Shown: in pieces, positions 1-6,493 of the stretch
Position numbering within the stretch: the first letter of the stretch is position 1
How the letters are laid out: each line of letters opens with the position of its first letter
Assembly: GCA_900550825.1 (NCBI GenBank)
Contig: URTZ01000076.1
Coordinates: forward strand, 1 to 9,148
DNA length: 9,148 nt
Origin: an uncultured Collinsella sp.
GTDB taxonomy: Bacteria; Actinomycetota; Coriobacteriia; Coriobacteriales; Coriobacteriaceae
Direction: 5' to 3'
Position numbers and translations under genes: made by a program
The notes under the pieces: generated by a model
The model's database searches: none
What the model saw: only the letters and a program-made list of their open reading frames with translations
Told to the model about the DNA's origin: nothing

Positions 1-2
1 AA

Positions 3-1295
3 CCCATGGTCACCTATACCATTCCCTGCGTGCATCAGGGCGAATTCGCCGAGGCGCGCATCGCCTTCCCCAGCGACTGGGTGCCATGGCTTTCCGCTTC
101 AAGTGAGGAGCGCATGCCGACAATCCTGAGCGAGGAGAAGGCGTGGGCCGACGAAGCTAACGCCCGCCGCGCTCACGCTCGCGTGATTTCCAATGCGCTT
201 GCCGTGTTAAGTGTTGTCGCGGCGGTGGCCTTTACCGGCACAATCGTTGTGCTCAAGCTGCGCCGCCGCAAGCCCAAGCCGCTTTTCCAGGACGAATATT
301 TCCGCGATGTGCCTTCGGCCGACCATCCCGCCGTGCTTTCGGCCCTCATGAGCTGGAACGAGGTGCCCGATCAGGCATATATCGCCACGCTCATGAAGCT
401 CACTGACGACCGTGTGATCAAGCTGGAGCAGGCGACCGTGACCAAGGCCAAGAAGGGTCTGTTGGGGCGTGAAAAAGAAGAGCAGACGTATCGCGTGACG
501 GTGAGCGATGCGGGCTGGAAGTCGGCCAAGGGCATTGACCACATGGTGCTCAAGGTCTTCTTTGCCGGTGCTAAGCCCGACGAGAACGGCGATCGCTCGC
601 GCACGTTTGACGAGCTGCAGCACTACGTCAAGCAGCACGCTACACCCGTGGGTGATAAGCTCGAGGACTATCAGAACACCGTTAAGGGCAAGCTGGCCGA
701 TAGCGAGTACGTTGCCTCGGACGGCATTGTTGCAATGGTGTTTTGCCTGGTTCTTGGTATCCTGGTTGCCTTTGTTCCCGTGGGATCCATCTTCTTTACC
801 GATGGCGCACAGGCGAACATTATCGCCGCGGTTATCTCGGTGCCGATTGTGCTGGTGGGTATTGGCGTGGGCCTTACGTTCCGCCGCTTTACGCCGGAGG
901 GCGCCGAGGTGGCGGCTCGCTGCAAGGCGCTTAAGCATTGGCTCGAGGACTTCACGCGTCTAAAGGAAGCCGTCCCCGGCGATTTGGTCCTATGGAATAA
1001 ACTTCTGGTGATGGGCGCGGCGCTTGGCGTTTCGAAGGAAGTCCTGCGTCAGCTTGCCGAGGCCGTGCCTGCGGATCTGCGCAACAGCGACGATTTCTAC
1101 GACAACTACCCCTGCTACTGGTGGTACTACCATCACTACGGAAACCAGTCCCCGCTCGATTCGTTCGATGACGTGTATCACGAGAGCATCCGTGAGCTGG
1201 CTTCGAGTTCCGATAGCTCGAGCGGCGGCGGTGGCGGCGGCTTCTCGGGCGGCGGAGGCGGCGGCGTCGGCGGAGGCGGCGGCGGAACATTCTAG
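3..1295 (+). CDS. DUF2207 family membrane protein, C-terminal part (5' truncated by window)
   Basis: The frame is open to the window edge, so this is the 3' part of a longer gene; the ATG at 6 has no room for a visible ribosome site and falls inside the domain. Numbering from that Met, residues 1-27 look like the end of the extracytoplasmic DUF2207 beta domain. A membrane segment follows at about 60-85, ending in a basic KLRRRKPK stop-transfer. A cytoplasmic region (about 90-235) holds the family's small-residue/Asp motif around SALMSWNEVPDQAYIATLMKL (split 112-132). Two more membrane segments lie at about 240-264 and 271-292. The protein ends in a low-complexity Ser/Gly tail (401-429, blocks of six to seven Gly), a hallmark of this family (YciQ-like). 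The biochemical role of the family is not known to me. The neighbouring acyltransferase is convergent, so no operon partner is visible. Confidence 0.85.
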   Translation, partial: PMVTYTIPCVHQGEFAEARIAFPSDWVPWLSASSEERMPTILSEEKAWADEANARRAHARVISNALAVLSVVAAVAFTGTIVVLKLRRRKPKPLFQDEYFRDVPSADHPAVLSALMSWNEVPDQAYIATLMKLTDDRVIKLEQATVTKAKKGLLGREKEEQTYRVTVSDAGWKSAKGIDHMVLKVFFAGAKPDENGDRSRTFDELQHYVKQHATPVGDKLEDYQNTVKGKLADSEYVASDGIVAMVFCLVLGILVAFVPVGSIFFTDGAQANIIAAVISVPIVLVGIGVGLTFRRFTPEGAEVAARCKALKHWLEDFTRLKEAVPGDLVLWNKLLVMGAALGVSKEVLRQLAEAVPADLRNSDDFYDNYPCYWWYYHHYGNQSPLDSFDDVYHESIRELASSSDSSSGGGGGGFSGGGGGGVGGGGGGTF

Positions 1296-1400
1296 CGAGC
1301 GCTTGCTTTGGGGTGGATCTTACTGGGCGGTTGCCAGGGAAGATTCATCCCATTTTTGCGCATCGAAACGGGCCATACTTTCCGCTGCGGACCTTCGCGC

Positions 1401-1438
1401 AAGGGGCAGTGGGCAAAAAATGCCAAATATGAGTACTG
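1401..1438 (+). repeat. Left arm of a 38-base inverted repeat
   Basis: This arm is the reverse complement of 1610-1647 at 37 of 38 positions; the single mismatch is 1408 against 1640. Its core runs GTGGGCAAAAAATGCC then AAATATGAGTACTG (1409-1438), which is a perfect 30-base match. The core contains a small internal palindrome, GGCA-AAAAA-TGCC. Similarity to the other arm fades inside 1439, with only scattered matches for about 20 bases. Confidence 0.9.
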
Positions 1439-1609
1439 TTGCTAATCCGGTGACAATTAAGACAATGAAGATAATGAACATAACTAAAGTATCTGTTAAT
1501 TAATATCGATACAGCCAGGCTTTAAGCCGATTATTCTGGCCGGTCCAAAGGGGTATGGCGACCGAAAGAACTCCATTTTGTGCCATTTTGCCTGTTACTA
1601 AAATGGTAT

Positions 1610-1647
1610 CAGTACTCATATTTGGCATTTTTTGCCCACGGCCCCTT
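1610..1647 (-). repeat. Right arm of the 38-base inverted repeat
   Basis: This is the mirror copy of 1401-1438, with the inner ends 171 bases apart. The outer end runs directly into a GC palindrome (CGGCCCC-TTT-GGGGCCG, 1639-1655). The pair could be the terminal repeats of a 247-base MITE-like element or two copies of a dispersed intergenic repeat in opposite orientation. I saw no clear target-site duplication outside the arms. Confidence 0.9.
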
Positions 1648-1774
1648 TGGGGCCGGCTCGAAAAGAGCAACCTTGGGGTGTTTGCTGCGGGTGCGGGGCT
1701 TGCAGACGACACTCGGGGTGGCGAGGAACTCAGAATTCGGCCGCGGAAGGGCATTCATCGACCGCGTCAGGAGT

Positions 1775-1815
1775 GTCCCTAAGTGCCGGCACATTGGAAC
1801 GTCCCTAACTGCCGG
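1775..1815. repeat. Imperfect direct repeat (two 15-base units, period 26)
   Basis: GTCCCTAAGTGCCGG at 1775-1789 recurs as GTCCCTAACTGCCGG at 1801-1815, differing at one base. The second copy overlaps the left arm of the large hairpin at 1812-1849. It looks like part of a dispersed intergenic repeat rather than a gene, but I cannot name a family. Confidence 0.6.
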
Positions 1816-1849
1816 AGGGGGCGTCGGTTGTGGCCGACGCCCCCTCCGG
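1812..1849 (-). terminator. Strong 16-bp hairpin, probable terminator of the acyltransferase gene
   Basis: A perfect 16-bp GC-rich stem (CCGGAGGGGGCGTCGG, 1812-1827, with 1834-1849) is closed by a 6-base loop. It lies 23 bases beyond the acyltransferase stop codon on the minus strand. Neither side has a proper T tract (the minus strand continues CAGTTAGGG), so it is not a textbook intrinsic terminator. It may act as an RNA 3'-end stabiliser or as a barrier between the convergent genes. Confidence 0.5.
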
Positions 1850-1872
1850 GTGCAAGCGGATTTGACAGTGTG

Positions 1873-4089
1873 TTACTTGTCGGTGCCTAGCTTGTGCGGT
1901 TTGTAGGCGAGCGCGTTGACGAGTGCATCGGCGGCGGACTTGACGGCCGCCGGCTGCGGATCGTTAACGTGGTCCTCGGGATGCACGGGCAGGTCCTTCT
2001 TGACGGCATCGTGGATGAGCTTAAGGTACTCGGCCACGCCCGCGTTCGAAAGGTGCGTGCCGTCGCCGTCGAACAGATCGTTGCGGTTGGCGCTATATCC
2101 GTACCAGTCGATAACGCGCACGTTTTTATAGCGCGTGGCGGCGTTGGCGATGGCCTGATTGGTGGCGCCGACCCATGGCTGCGGGCTGCGCGTGTTTACA
2201 AATACGACGGTGCGCTGATTGCCGGCATCGGCCATGATGGCGTCAATCTGGGCATCGGTCACTAGGCCGTTGGTGCCCAGCGCAAAGACTACGATCTTGC
2301 CGGCGAGGTTCTGCTGGATATAGCCCTCAAATGTCGCGCGGCCCGCATCAAACTGGCGGCCCTTTTCGGCATCGATATGGCTGTGCGGGAACACGCCGTC
2401 AAAGGAATCGACGGCGCGCAGCGACACGGAGTCACCGATCATCAGCAGGTCGTAGGAGCCATCGGGGAAGCCGTCGTTGTCCTTGTCGGTGTCGTCGGCT
2501 GCCTGTTGGTCCGTTGGCGCGGTGTTTTTGGCTTCCTTGTTGAGGACTTCGGCGCCCTCACCGCTCAGTGCGGAGGTCTCCGGCACAAAGATCAGGCCGC
2601 CCAGCGCGATAACAAGCACGATGCTGCAAGTGGCGCACACGGGAATATGCGCGCGTGCCCAGTTGGCGGGCGTGGTGGTGCCGTCGCGGAACTCGGATAC
2701 GGTGCGCCCAAAGGCGCCCTTTCTAAACGGCGTCTCGATAAAGCGATATGAGCATTCGGCTACGGCGACCACCAACAACACCTGCAAAATGTACTGCCAC
2801 CACGGCGTATCGTTGATGTTGGCGACCGGGTTCATGAGCAACAGTAGCGGATAGTGCCACAGGTAGATGCTGTACGAGCGCTTGCCAACCCACACGAGCG
2901 GCTCGGCGGACAGTGCGCGGGCAACCATTCCCTGGGGTTGCACGCAGGCCGCGATGACCATGAGCGTGAGGATGGAGCATAACAGCGTGCCGCCGCGATA
3001 CTGGAACGCGGTGTAGCCGTTGGTGAGCGCGACCATGGCGGCAAGGCCAACCAGACCCACGACGCCCAGCACATCGATGGATGCGGGCGAGGACCAAAAG
3101 CGCACGAGGGCGCTCGGCTGTGCCGGGACGGTCTCGGCTGCGCCGTCGGTCGTAGCGTCATGCTTGCCCTCGGCGTTCTTGCCGTGCTTGGCGGCGCCAG
3201 CCAGGCGATTGAGCCCCAAACGACGAGCGAGACGCACCGGCGCCAGGTCGCGATCGGGGATAAAGGCCATCCAGGCGCCCAGCAGCAGCGAGAACACGCG
3301 GGTGTCGGTGCCGTAGTACACGCGGCTGGGGTCGGCGGCGGGGTTATAGAGCAGCATCATGGCGATGGCGGAGACAGCAGCCAGGCCCAGAACCATGCGG
3401 CGCGTGTTGGGCTTGCTCATGTGCATGGATACCATAGCGAGCAGCAGCGGGGGCCAAACCAGGTAGAACTGTTCCTCGATGGCAAGCGACCAAAAGTGCG
3501 TGAGCGGCGAGGGATCGCCCAGAGCATTGAAGTACGAGACGTTTTGGGCAATCTGCCACCAGTTGTTGAAGAACAGCAGCGACGGCAGGATGTCGGGGCG
3601 CATCTTGGTGAGCATCACGTGGTTAAAGATAGTGCACAGCGCGCAGGTTACAAACACTACCGTTACCACGGCGGGGACCAGGCGACGGATGCGGCGAATC
3701 CAGAAGCTCTTGAGGTCGATGCGTCCGGTCTTAGCGACTTCGTTGAGCAGCAAGCGCGTGATCAGATAGCCCGAAAGCACAAAGAAGATCGTGACGCCAA
3801 GCAGGCCGCCCTGAGCCCACGTGAGGTTAAGGTGATAGAGCACCACCGCGACGACGGCAAGCGTGCGCAGGCCGTCAAGGGCAGGGATGTAGCGGGACTT
3901 GGGGCGAGCAGGCGTCTGCTCCGCGGCGGGAGTGTTGGCGCGGCCCGCGTTGTTGGCAGAAGCGCGATGGGGGCTCGCGGTGCGTCGCGGTTCGTTGGCA
4001 CGGCGTTCGCCCTTCACGCGTTCGTGCGGCGCCGGCTCGTTGCCCGTGCGGCGTCGACCGCGCGAGCCCGATTGCGAGAGTTGTTCCAT
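1873..4089 (-). CDS. OafA/OatA-like O-acyltransferase with C-terminal SGNH domain (738 aa)
   Basis: This is an integral membrane acyltransferase that probably O-acetylates a cell-surface glycan, as OatA-type proteins do: the membrane domain passes the acyl group outward to an SGNH domain. Residues 1-65 are a basic, Arg/Pro/Ala-rich, probably disordered tail. The acyltransferase-3 domain (about 67-460) shows YIPALDGLRTLAVV, the catalytic-type His86 in LYHL, FFVLSGYLIT (102-111), the basic IRRIRRLVPA motif (131-140), FWSLAIEEQFYLVWP (199-213), a Tyr-Gly-Thr-Asp-Thr-Arg segment (259-264) and SIYLWHYPLLL (407-417). About ten to eleven hydrophobic segments are visible, the last at 485-503. The outer domain has GDS (Ser554), GTNG (Asn607) and DGTHLSNAG (Asp676, His679), so all SGNH residues are present. 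A Ca-loop-like acidic motif lies at 535-544. The ATG at 4089 is preceded on its strand by a weak GGATGA. It is the only Met before the domain. The substrate is unknown. Confidence 0.92.
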   Translation of the reverse strand: MEQLSQSGSRGRRRTGNEPAPHERVKGERRANEPRRTASPHRASANNAGRANTPAAEQTPARPKSRYIPALDGLRTLAVVAVVLYHLNLTWAQGGLLGVTIFFVLSGYLITRLLLNEVAKTGRIDLKSFWIRRIRRLVPAVVTVVFVTCALCTIFNHVMLTKMRPDILPSLLFFNNWWQIAQNVSYFNALGDPSPLTHFWSLAIEEQFYLVWPPLLLAMVSMHMSKPNTRRMVLGLAAVSAIAMMLLYNPAADPSRVYYGTDTRVFSLLLGAWMAFIPDRDLAPVRLARRLGLNRLAGAAKHGKNAEGKHDATTDGAAETVPAQPSALVRFWSSPASIDVLGVVGLVGLAAMVALTNGYTAFQYRGGTLLCSILTLMVIAACVQPQGMVARALSAEPLVWVGKRSYSIYLWHYPLLLLMNPVANINDTPWWQYILQVLLVVAVAECSYRFIETPFRKGAFGRTVSEFRDGTTTPANWARAHIPVCATCSIVLVIALGGLIFVPETSALSGEGAEVLNKEAKNTAPTDQQAADDTDKDNDGFPDGSYDLLMIGDSVSLRAVDSFDGVFPHSHIDAEKGRQFDAGRATFEGYIQQNLAGKIVVFALGTNGLVTDAQIDAIMADAGNQRTVVFVNTRSPQPWVGATNQAIANAATRYKNVRVIDWYGYSANRNDLFDGDGTHLSNAGVAEYLKLIHDAVKKDLPVHPEDHVNDPQPAAVKSAADALVNALAYKPHKLGTDK

Positions 4090-4128
4090 AAAACATCATC
4101 CAATGACGAGAATAATCAGCATGTATTC

Positions 4129-4134
4129 ATTGTA
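4129..4134 (-). promoter_or_regulatory. Possible -10 element for the acyltransferase gene
   Basis: On the minus strand this reads TACAAT, one base from consensus, about 40 bases before the start codon. No convincing -35 is found at normal spacing, so the call is tentative. Confidence 0.3.
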
Positions 4135-4153
4135 GCTGCCTGCTCCTGTGAAT

Positions 4154-4172
4154 GCTTGCTGCTGGCGCAAGC
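4154..4172. promoter_or_regulatory. Inverted repeat in the divergent intergenic region
   Basis: GCTTGC at 4154-4159 and GCAAGC at 4167-4172 form a 6-bp dyad with a 7-base spacer. It sits between the divergent acyltransferase and ribokinase genes and could be a repressor operator. No regulator gene is nearby, and the dyad is short enough to arise by chance. Confidence 0.25.
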
Positions 4173-4276
4173 TCAAGCGCGCGTCCACATCAAAGTGAAC
4201 TAAAGTTATAGGGGGTGCGAGAGTGCACGATCGACGGCCGGCGGTGGGCATAAGGCCCGCAGATGAGGAGGTTTCC

Positions 4277-5239
4277 ATGGCAGATCGCGGCATCGTTGCG
4301 GTGTTCGGCAGCATGAACATGGACCTTTCGGTGGCGTGCGAGCGCATACCGCGTGCGGGCGAGACCGTCGGCGGCAGCGGGTTTATCACCAACGCCGGCG
4401 GCAAGGGCGCCAATCAGGCCGTAGCTGCCGCGCGTATGGGCGCGTGCACGCACATGATCGGCGCGGTCGGCTGTGACGCATTTGGCATGTCGCTCGTGGC
4501 GGGGCTCCAAGATACTGGCGTGAACTGTGACTTTGTGGCGCGTCGCGATGATGTGGAGACGGGAACGGCGACCATCATTCGCTGTGAGGGCGACAACCGC
4601 ATCGTGCTGTCGCCGGGAGCCAATCATGCGCTTACGGGCGAGGACGTCGCCTGCGCGCTGAGGCGTCTGGTGGCCGATGAGCTCGACGGCGACGCCAGCA
4701 AGATTGCCCCGGCTGCCGGAAGCGTCTTTATCGCCCAGGGCGAATGTGACCTTGCGGCGACGGCCGAGGCGCTTGTTTGCGCTCACGAGCTGGGGTTCTA
4801 TACGGTCTTTAATCCAGCGCCCGCCTGCGAGCTGCCTGCGGAGGTCTGGCCTGCGGTCGACCTGGTCTGTCCCAACGAGACCGAGTGCCAGGCGCTGACG
4901 GGCATTCTGCCCACGGATGATGCGAGTTGCGTCGCCGCGCTCAATGCGCTGCTCGACAAGGGCGCCGGAGCTGCGGTCATCACGCTGGGTGGTGCCGGCT
5001 CGGTTACGCTCGGCGATGACGGTGAGCTGCTGCGCATGCCGGCACTTTCGAGCACGGTAGTCGATACCACGGCCGCCGGCGATACGTTTATCGGCGCACT
5101 TGCAGCTGCCCGTCTGAAGGGCCTGCCGCTCTTTGAGTGCATGGCCGCGGGTGCTCGCGCCTCGGCAGTGACGGTGTCGCGCCTGGGTGCTCAGCAATCG
5201 ATTCCCACGCGTGCCGAAGTTGAACATTGGTTTGGTTAA
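4277..5239 (+). CDS. rbsK: Ribokinase-family (PfkB) sugar kinase, probable ribokinase (320 aa)
   Basis: This protein probably phosphorylates D-ribose at O5 with ATP in the cytosol. Visible motifs are GSMNMDLSV (11-19, sugar contact), NAGGKGANQAVAAARMG (39-55, first PfkB signature region), GAVGCDAFG (62-70), ETGTATI (95-100 region), the NPAPA segment (179-183), CPNETECQALTG (198-209, Asn-Glu for Mg/phosphate), ITLGGAGSV (235-243) and DTTAAGDTF (263-271, second signature with catalytic base Asp269). The length fits ribokinases (about 300-320). I place the start at 4277 because AGGAGG (4266-4271) sits 5 bases upstream and the family N-terminus follows; an in-frame GTG at 4223 would add 18 unconserved residues. 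The stop is 30 bases before the nucleoside hydrolase, implying one transcript and salvage of ribose from nucleosides. Ribokinase fits best, but another PfkB pentose or nucleoside kinase is possible. Confidence 0.88.
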   Translation: MADRGIVAVFGSMNMDLSVACERIPRAGETVGGSGFITNAGGKGANQAVAAARMGACTHMIGAVGCDAFGMSLVAGLQDTGVNCDFVARRDDVETGTATIIRCEGDNRIVLSPGANHALTGEDVACALRRLVADELDGDASKIAPAAGSVFIAQGECDLAATAEALVCAHELGFYTVFNPAPACELPAEVWPAVDLVCPNETECQALTGILPTDDASCVAALNALLDKGAGAAVITLGGAGSVTLGDDGELLRMPALSSTVVDTTAAGDTFIGALAAARLKGLPLFECMAAGARASAVTVSRLGAQQSIPTRAEVEHWFG

Positions 5240-5269
5240 ACGATAAAGACGGAGAAGCGGAGTAGAACA

Positions 5270-6244
5270 ATGGCAACCAAGAAGCTGATCCTTGATCTGG
5301 ATATGGGTGTGGACGACGCCATGGCGCTCGCCTATGCCATCGCGAGCCCCGAGGTGGAGCTCGTGGGCATTACCACGTGCTTTGGCAACGTGCGCGTAGA
5401 CCAGTCGGCGCATAACTGCCTGGCCGTGCTCGACCTGCTGGGTCGCCCCGAGGTGCCGGTGTACCTGGGCGCCGACCGACCCATCAAGGCGACCGAGCCC
5501 TATACGCCGCCGGCGTCCACCACGCTCATCCATGGTAAAAACGGCATTGGCGGCGCGAGCGTGCCTGCATCGCCGTATGAGCCGGTTGGGGCGACGTCGG
5601 CCGATGGCAATGCGGCGGTCGATTATCTGATCGATGCCGCACGCACCTATGGCCCCGATTTGGTCTACGTGGCGACCGGCCCGCTCTCAAACTTGGCGCT
5701 TGCTCTTGAGCGCGATGCGGCGGCGATGATGTCTATCGGCCGCGTGGTTGTGATGGGCGGCGCCCTTACCGTGCCCGGCAACGTGAGCGCGGGCGCCGAG
5801 GCCAACATGGCAAGCGACCCCGAGGCCGCCGATGCCGTGCTGCGCTCGGGCCGCAAGCTCACCATGGTGGGGTTGGATGTGACGCACCGTGTGGTGCTGA
5901 CGCGCCGCGATATCGCCGGCTGGACGGGTTCGGGCACCATGGCGGGCTGCGCGTTTGCGGGCATGGTCGAGCACTATATCGGTTCGTACGAGATGAACGC
6001 GCCCTACCTGGGCGGCTGCGCGCTGCACGACCCGTTGGCCGTTGCCGTGGCGATTGACCCCACGCTCGTGGGCGCGCTCGGCTGCAATTTGCGCGTCGAC
6101 CTGTTGGGCGAGTATCGCGGCCGCACCATTTGCGATGAGCACCGCCTGTCCGATCCGGACAAGAGTGCGCTTGTGGCGCTCACCGTGGACGCCCCGCGCT
6201 TTCTGTCCGAGTTCAAGGCGCGCATGGCCCGCATCCTAGGCTAG
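5270..6244 (+). CDS. Inosine/uridine-preferring nucleoside hydrolase family protein (324 aa)
   Basis: This enzyme hydrolyses the N-glycosidic bond of ribonucleosides to base plus ribose in the cytosol; no signal peptide is visible. The family's calcium/ribose site is intact: LDLDMGVDDA (8-17, Asp9, Asp11, Asp15, Asp16) with Met12 where Pro is usual, the FGN turn (38-40), TGPLSNLA (136-143), VMGGAL (161-166), the EANMASDPEAA segment (177-187, Glu177, Asn179, Asp183) and ALHDPLAVA (251-259, Asp254). The length is normal for the family. The ATG at 5270 has CGGAG at 5258-5262 upstream. The gene follows the ribokinase closely, so released ribose would be phosphorylated directly. Whether it prefers purine or pyrimidine nucleosides cannot be read from the sequence; the ribokinase pairing argues for ribosides. 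Confidence 0.92.
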   Translation: MATKKLILDLDMGVDDAMALAYAIASPEVELVGITTCFGNVRVDQSAHNCLAVLDLLGRPEVPVYLGADRPIKATEPYTPPASTTLIHGKNGIGGASVPASPYEPVGATSADGNAAVDYLIDAARTYGPDLVYVATGPLSNLALALERDAAAMMSIGRVVVMGGALTVPGNVSAGAEANMASDPEAADAVLRSGRKLTMVGLDVTHRVVLTRRDIAGWTGSGTMAGCAFAGMVEHYIGSYEMNAPYLGGCALHDPLAVAVAIDPTLVGALGCNLRVDLLGEYRGRTICDEHRLSDPDKSALVALTVDAPRFLSEFKARMARILG

Positions 6245-6282
6245 GCTCGGGATCGAAGCACGCCCATCTGCTCGATGTGGCC

Positions 6283-6313
6283 GCTGGCGGGCCGACATCT
6301 ACCGTTCGCCAGC
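6283..6313 (+). terminator. Weak hairpin after the nucleoside hydrolase gene
   Basis: GCTGGCG (6283-6289) pairs with CGCCAGC (6307-6313) across a 17-base loop, 39 bases past the stop codon. There is no T tract, so termination is uncertain. It is the only reasonable stem between this gene and the next promoter. Confidence 0.25.
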
Positions 6314-6341
6314 CCGATGGTCCCCGGGGCGGGGAGAGCGC

Positions 6342-6347
6342 TATAAT
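6342..6347 (+). promoter_or_regulatory. -10 element of the bgl-type operon promoter
   Basis: A perfect TATAAT lies 15 bases before the first RAT site, so transcription would begin around 6353-6356, a few bases upstream of that RAT, as expected for an antiterminated leader. No good -35 is seen at 17 bases. The spacer is GC-rich, with a CCCCGGGG palindrome (6322-6329), so an activator may be needed. A small dyad, ATGCA-TTC-TGCAT (6346-6358), spans the predicted start site. Confidence 0.65.
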
Positions 6348-6361
6348 GCATTCTGCATCTT

Positions 6362-6391
6362 GGATTGTTACTCCTGTGTGGAGGCATGCCC
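6362..6391 (+). promoter_or_regulatory. RAT site 1 (ribonucleic antiterminator, LicT/BglG type)
   Basis: The 5' half GGATTGTTAC matches the family consensus exactly. The 3' half is GGCATGCCC (consensus GGCAAAACC). Between them TCC-TGTGT-GGA forms the usual 3-bp apical stem with a 5-base loop. No terminator directly overlaps it; its GGCATG could instead pair with CATGCC in the right arm of the downstream terminator. Confidence 0.85.
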
Positions 6392-6407
6392 AAGAGCAAT
6401 ACAACAC

Positions 6408-6430
6408 GGATTGTTACGTAAGGCATGACC
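6408..6430 (+). promoter_or_regulatory. RAT site 2 overlapping the leader terminator
   Basis: GGATTGTTAC (6408-6417) and GGCATGACC (6422-6430) are separated only by GTAA. The apical stem seen in RAT 1 is missing, and a C-G pair is capped by a GNRA-type GUAA tetraloop. Its 3' half is the left arm of the terminator at 6421-6464, so protein-stabilised RAT and terminator exclude each other, which is the classical bgl/lic mechanism. Confidence 0.82.
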
Positions 6431-6464
6431 GCAATAGCACTGCTATTGGCTATCATGCCTTTTT
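6421..6464 (+). terminator. Leader intrinsic terminator of the bgl-type operon
   Basis: AGGCATGA (6421-6428) pairs with TCATGCCT (6453-6460). Inside that, CAATAGC (6432-6438) pairs with GCTATTG (6442-6448) over a 3-base loop, with a small internal loop between the two helices. A run of T (6460-6464) follows. The lower helix shares its 5' arm with RAT 2, so it forms only when the antiterminator protein is inactive. Confidence 0.88.
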
Positions 6465-6493
6465 CTGTGAGTGTTCTTGAAAGGAGGTTCACC

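Larger units (their letters stand above)
1296..1872. other. 577-base intergenic region without a credible gene
   Basis: This gap lies between two convergent genes. Short open frames exist on both strands, but none has a ribosome site with a recognisable protein, and several simply read through the inverted repeat. It contains the long inverted repeat at 1401-1438/1610-1647, a tandem CCATTTTG pair (1573-1580 and 1583-1590), a GC hairpin abutting the right repeat arm (1639-1655), a pair of imperfect 15-base direct repeats (1775-1789, 1801-1815) and a 16-bp hairpin (1812-1849). The density of repeats suggests a landing site for dispersed or non-autonomous elements. Confidence 0.7.

Noticed and set aside
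1639..1655. GC palindrome CGGCCCC-TTT-GGGGCCG as a terminator of the DUF2207 gene
   Set aside because: There is no T run after it on either strand, it is over 340 bases past the stop, and it abuts the repeat arm.
1555..1782. 75-aa plus-strand frame (and a 108-aa overlapping one) in the intergenic region
   Set aside because: They read through the inverted repeat and GC hairpin, lack ribosome sites, and share words only with the other repeat arm's translation.
3160..4203. 347-aa open frame antisense to the acyltransferase gene
   Set aside because: It is a His/Arg/Gln-rich translation with no family motif, lying fully opposite a well-supported acyltransferase; high GC creates such frames.
4223..4276. 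GTG start giving an 18-residue longer ribokinase
   Set aside because: A G-run upstream is possible as a ribosome site, but the extension is unconserved in style and the ATG at 4277 has an ideal AGGAGG.
4190..5533. 447-aa open frame antisense to the ribokinase and nucleoside hydrolase genes
   Set aside because: It crosses two genes with intact catalytic motifs and shows no recognisable domain.
6425..6493. Upstream in-frame ATG that would lengthen the antiterminator by 23 residues
   Set aside because: It lies within RAT 2 and the terminator stem, has no ribosome site, and the family N-terminus begins at the ATG at 6494 behind AAGGAGG.
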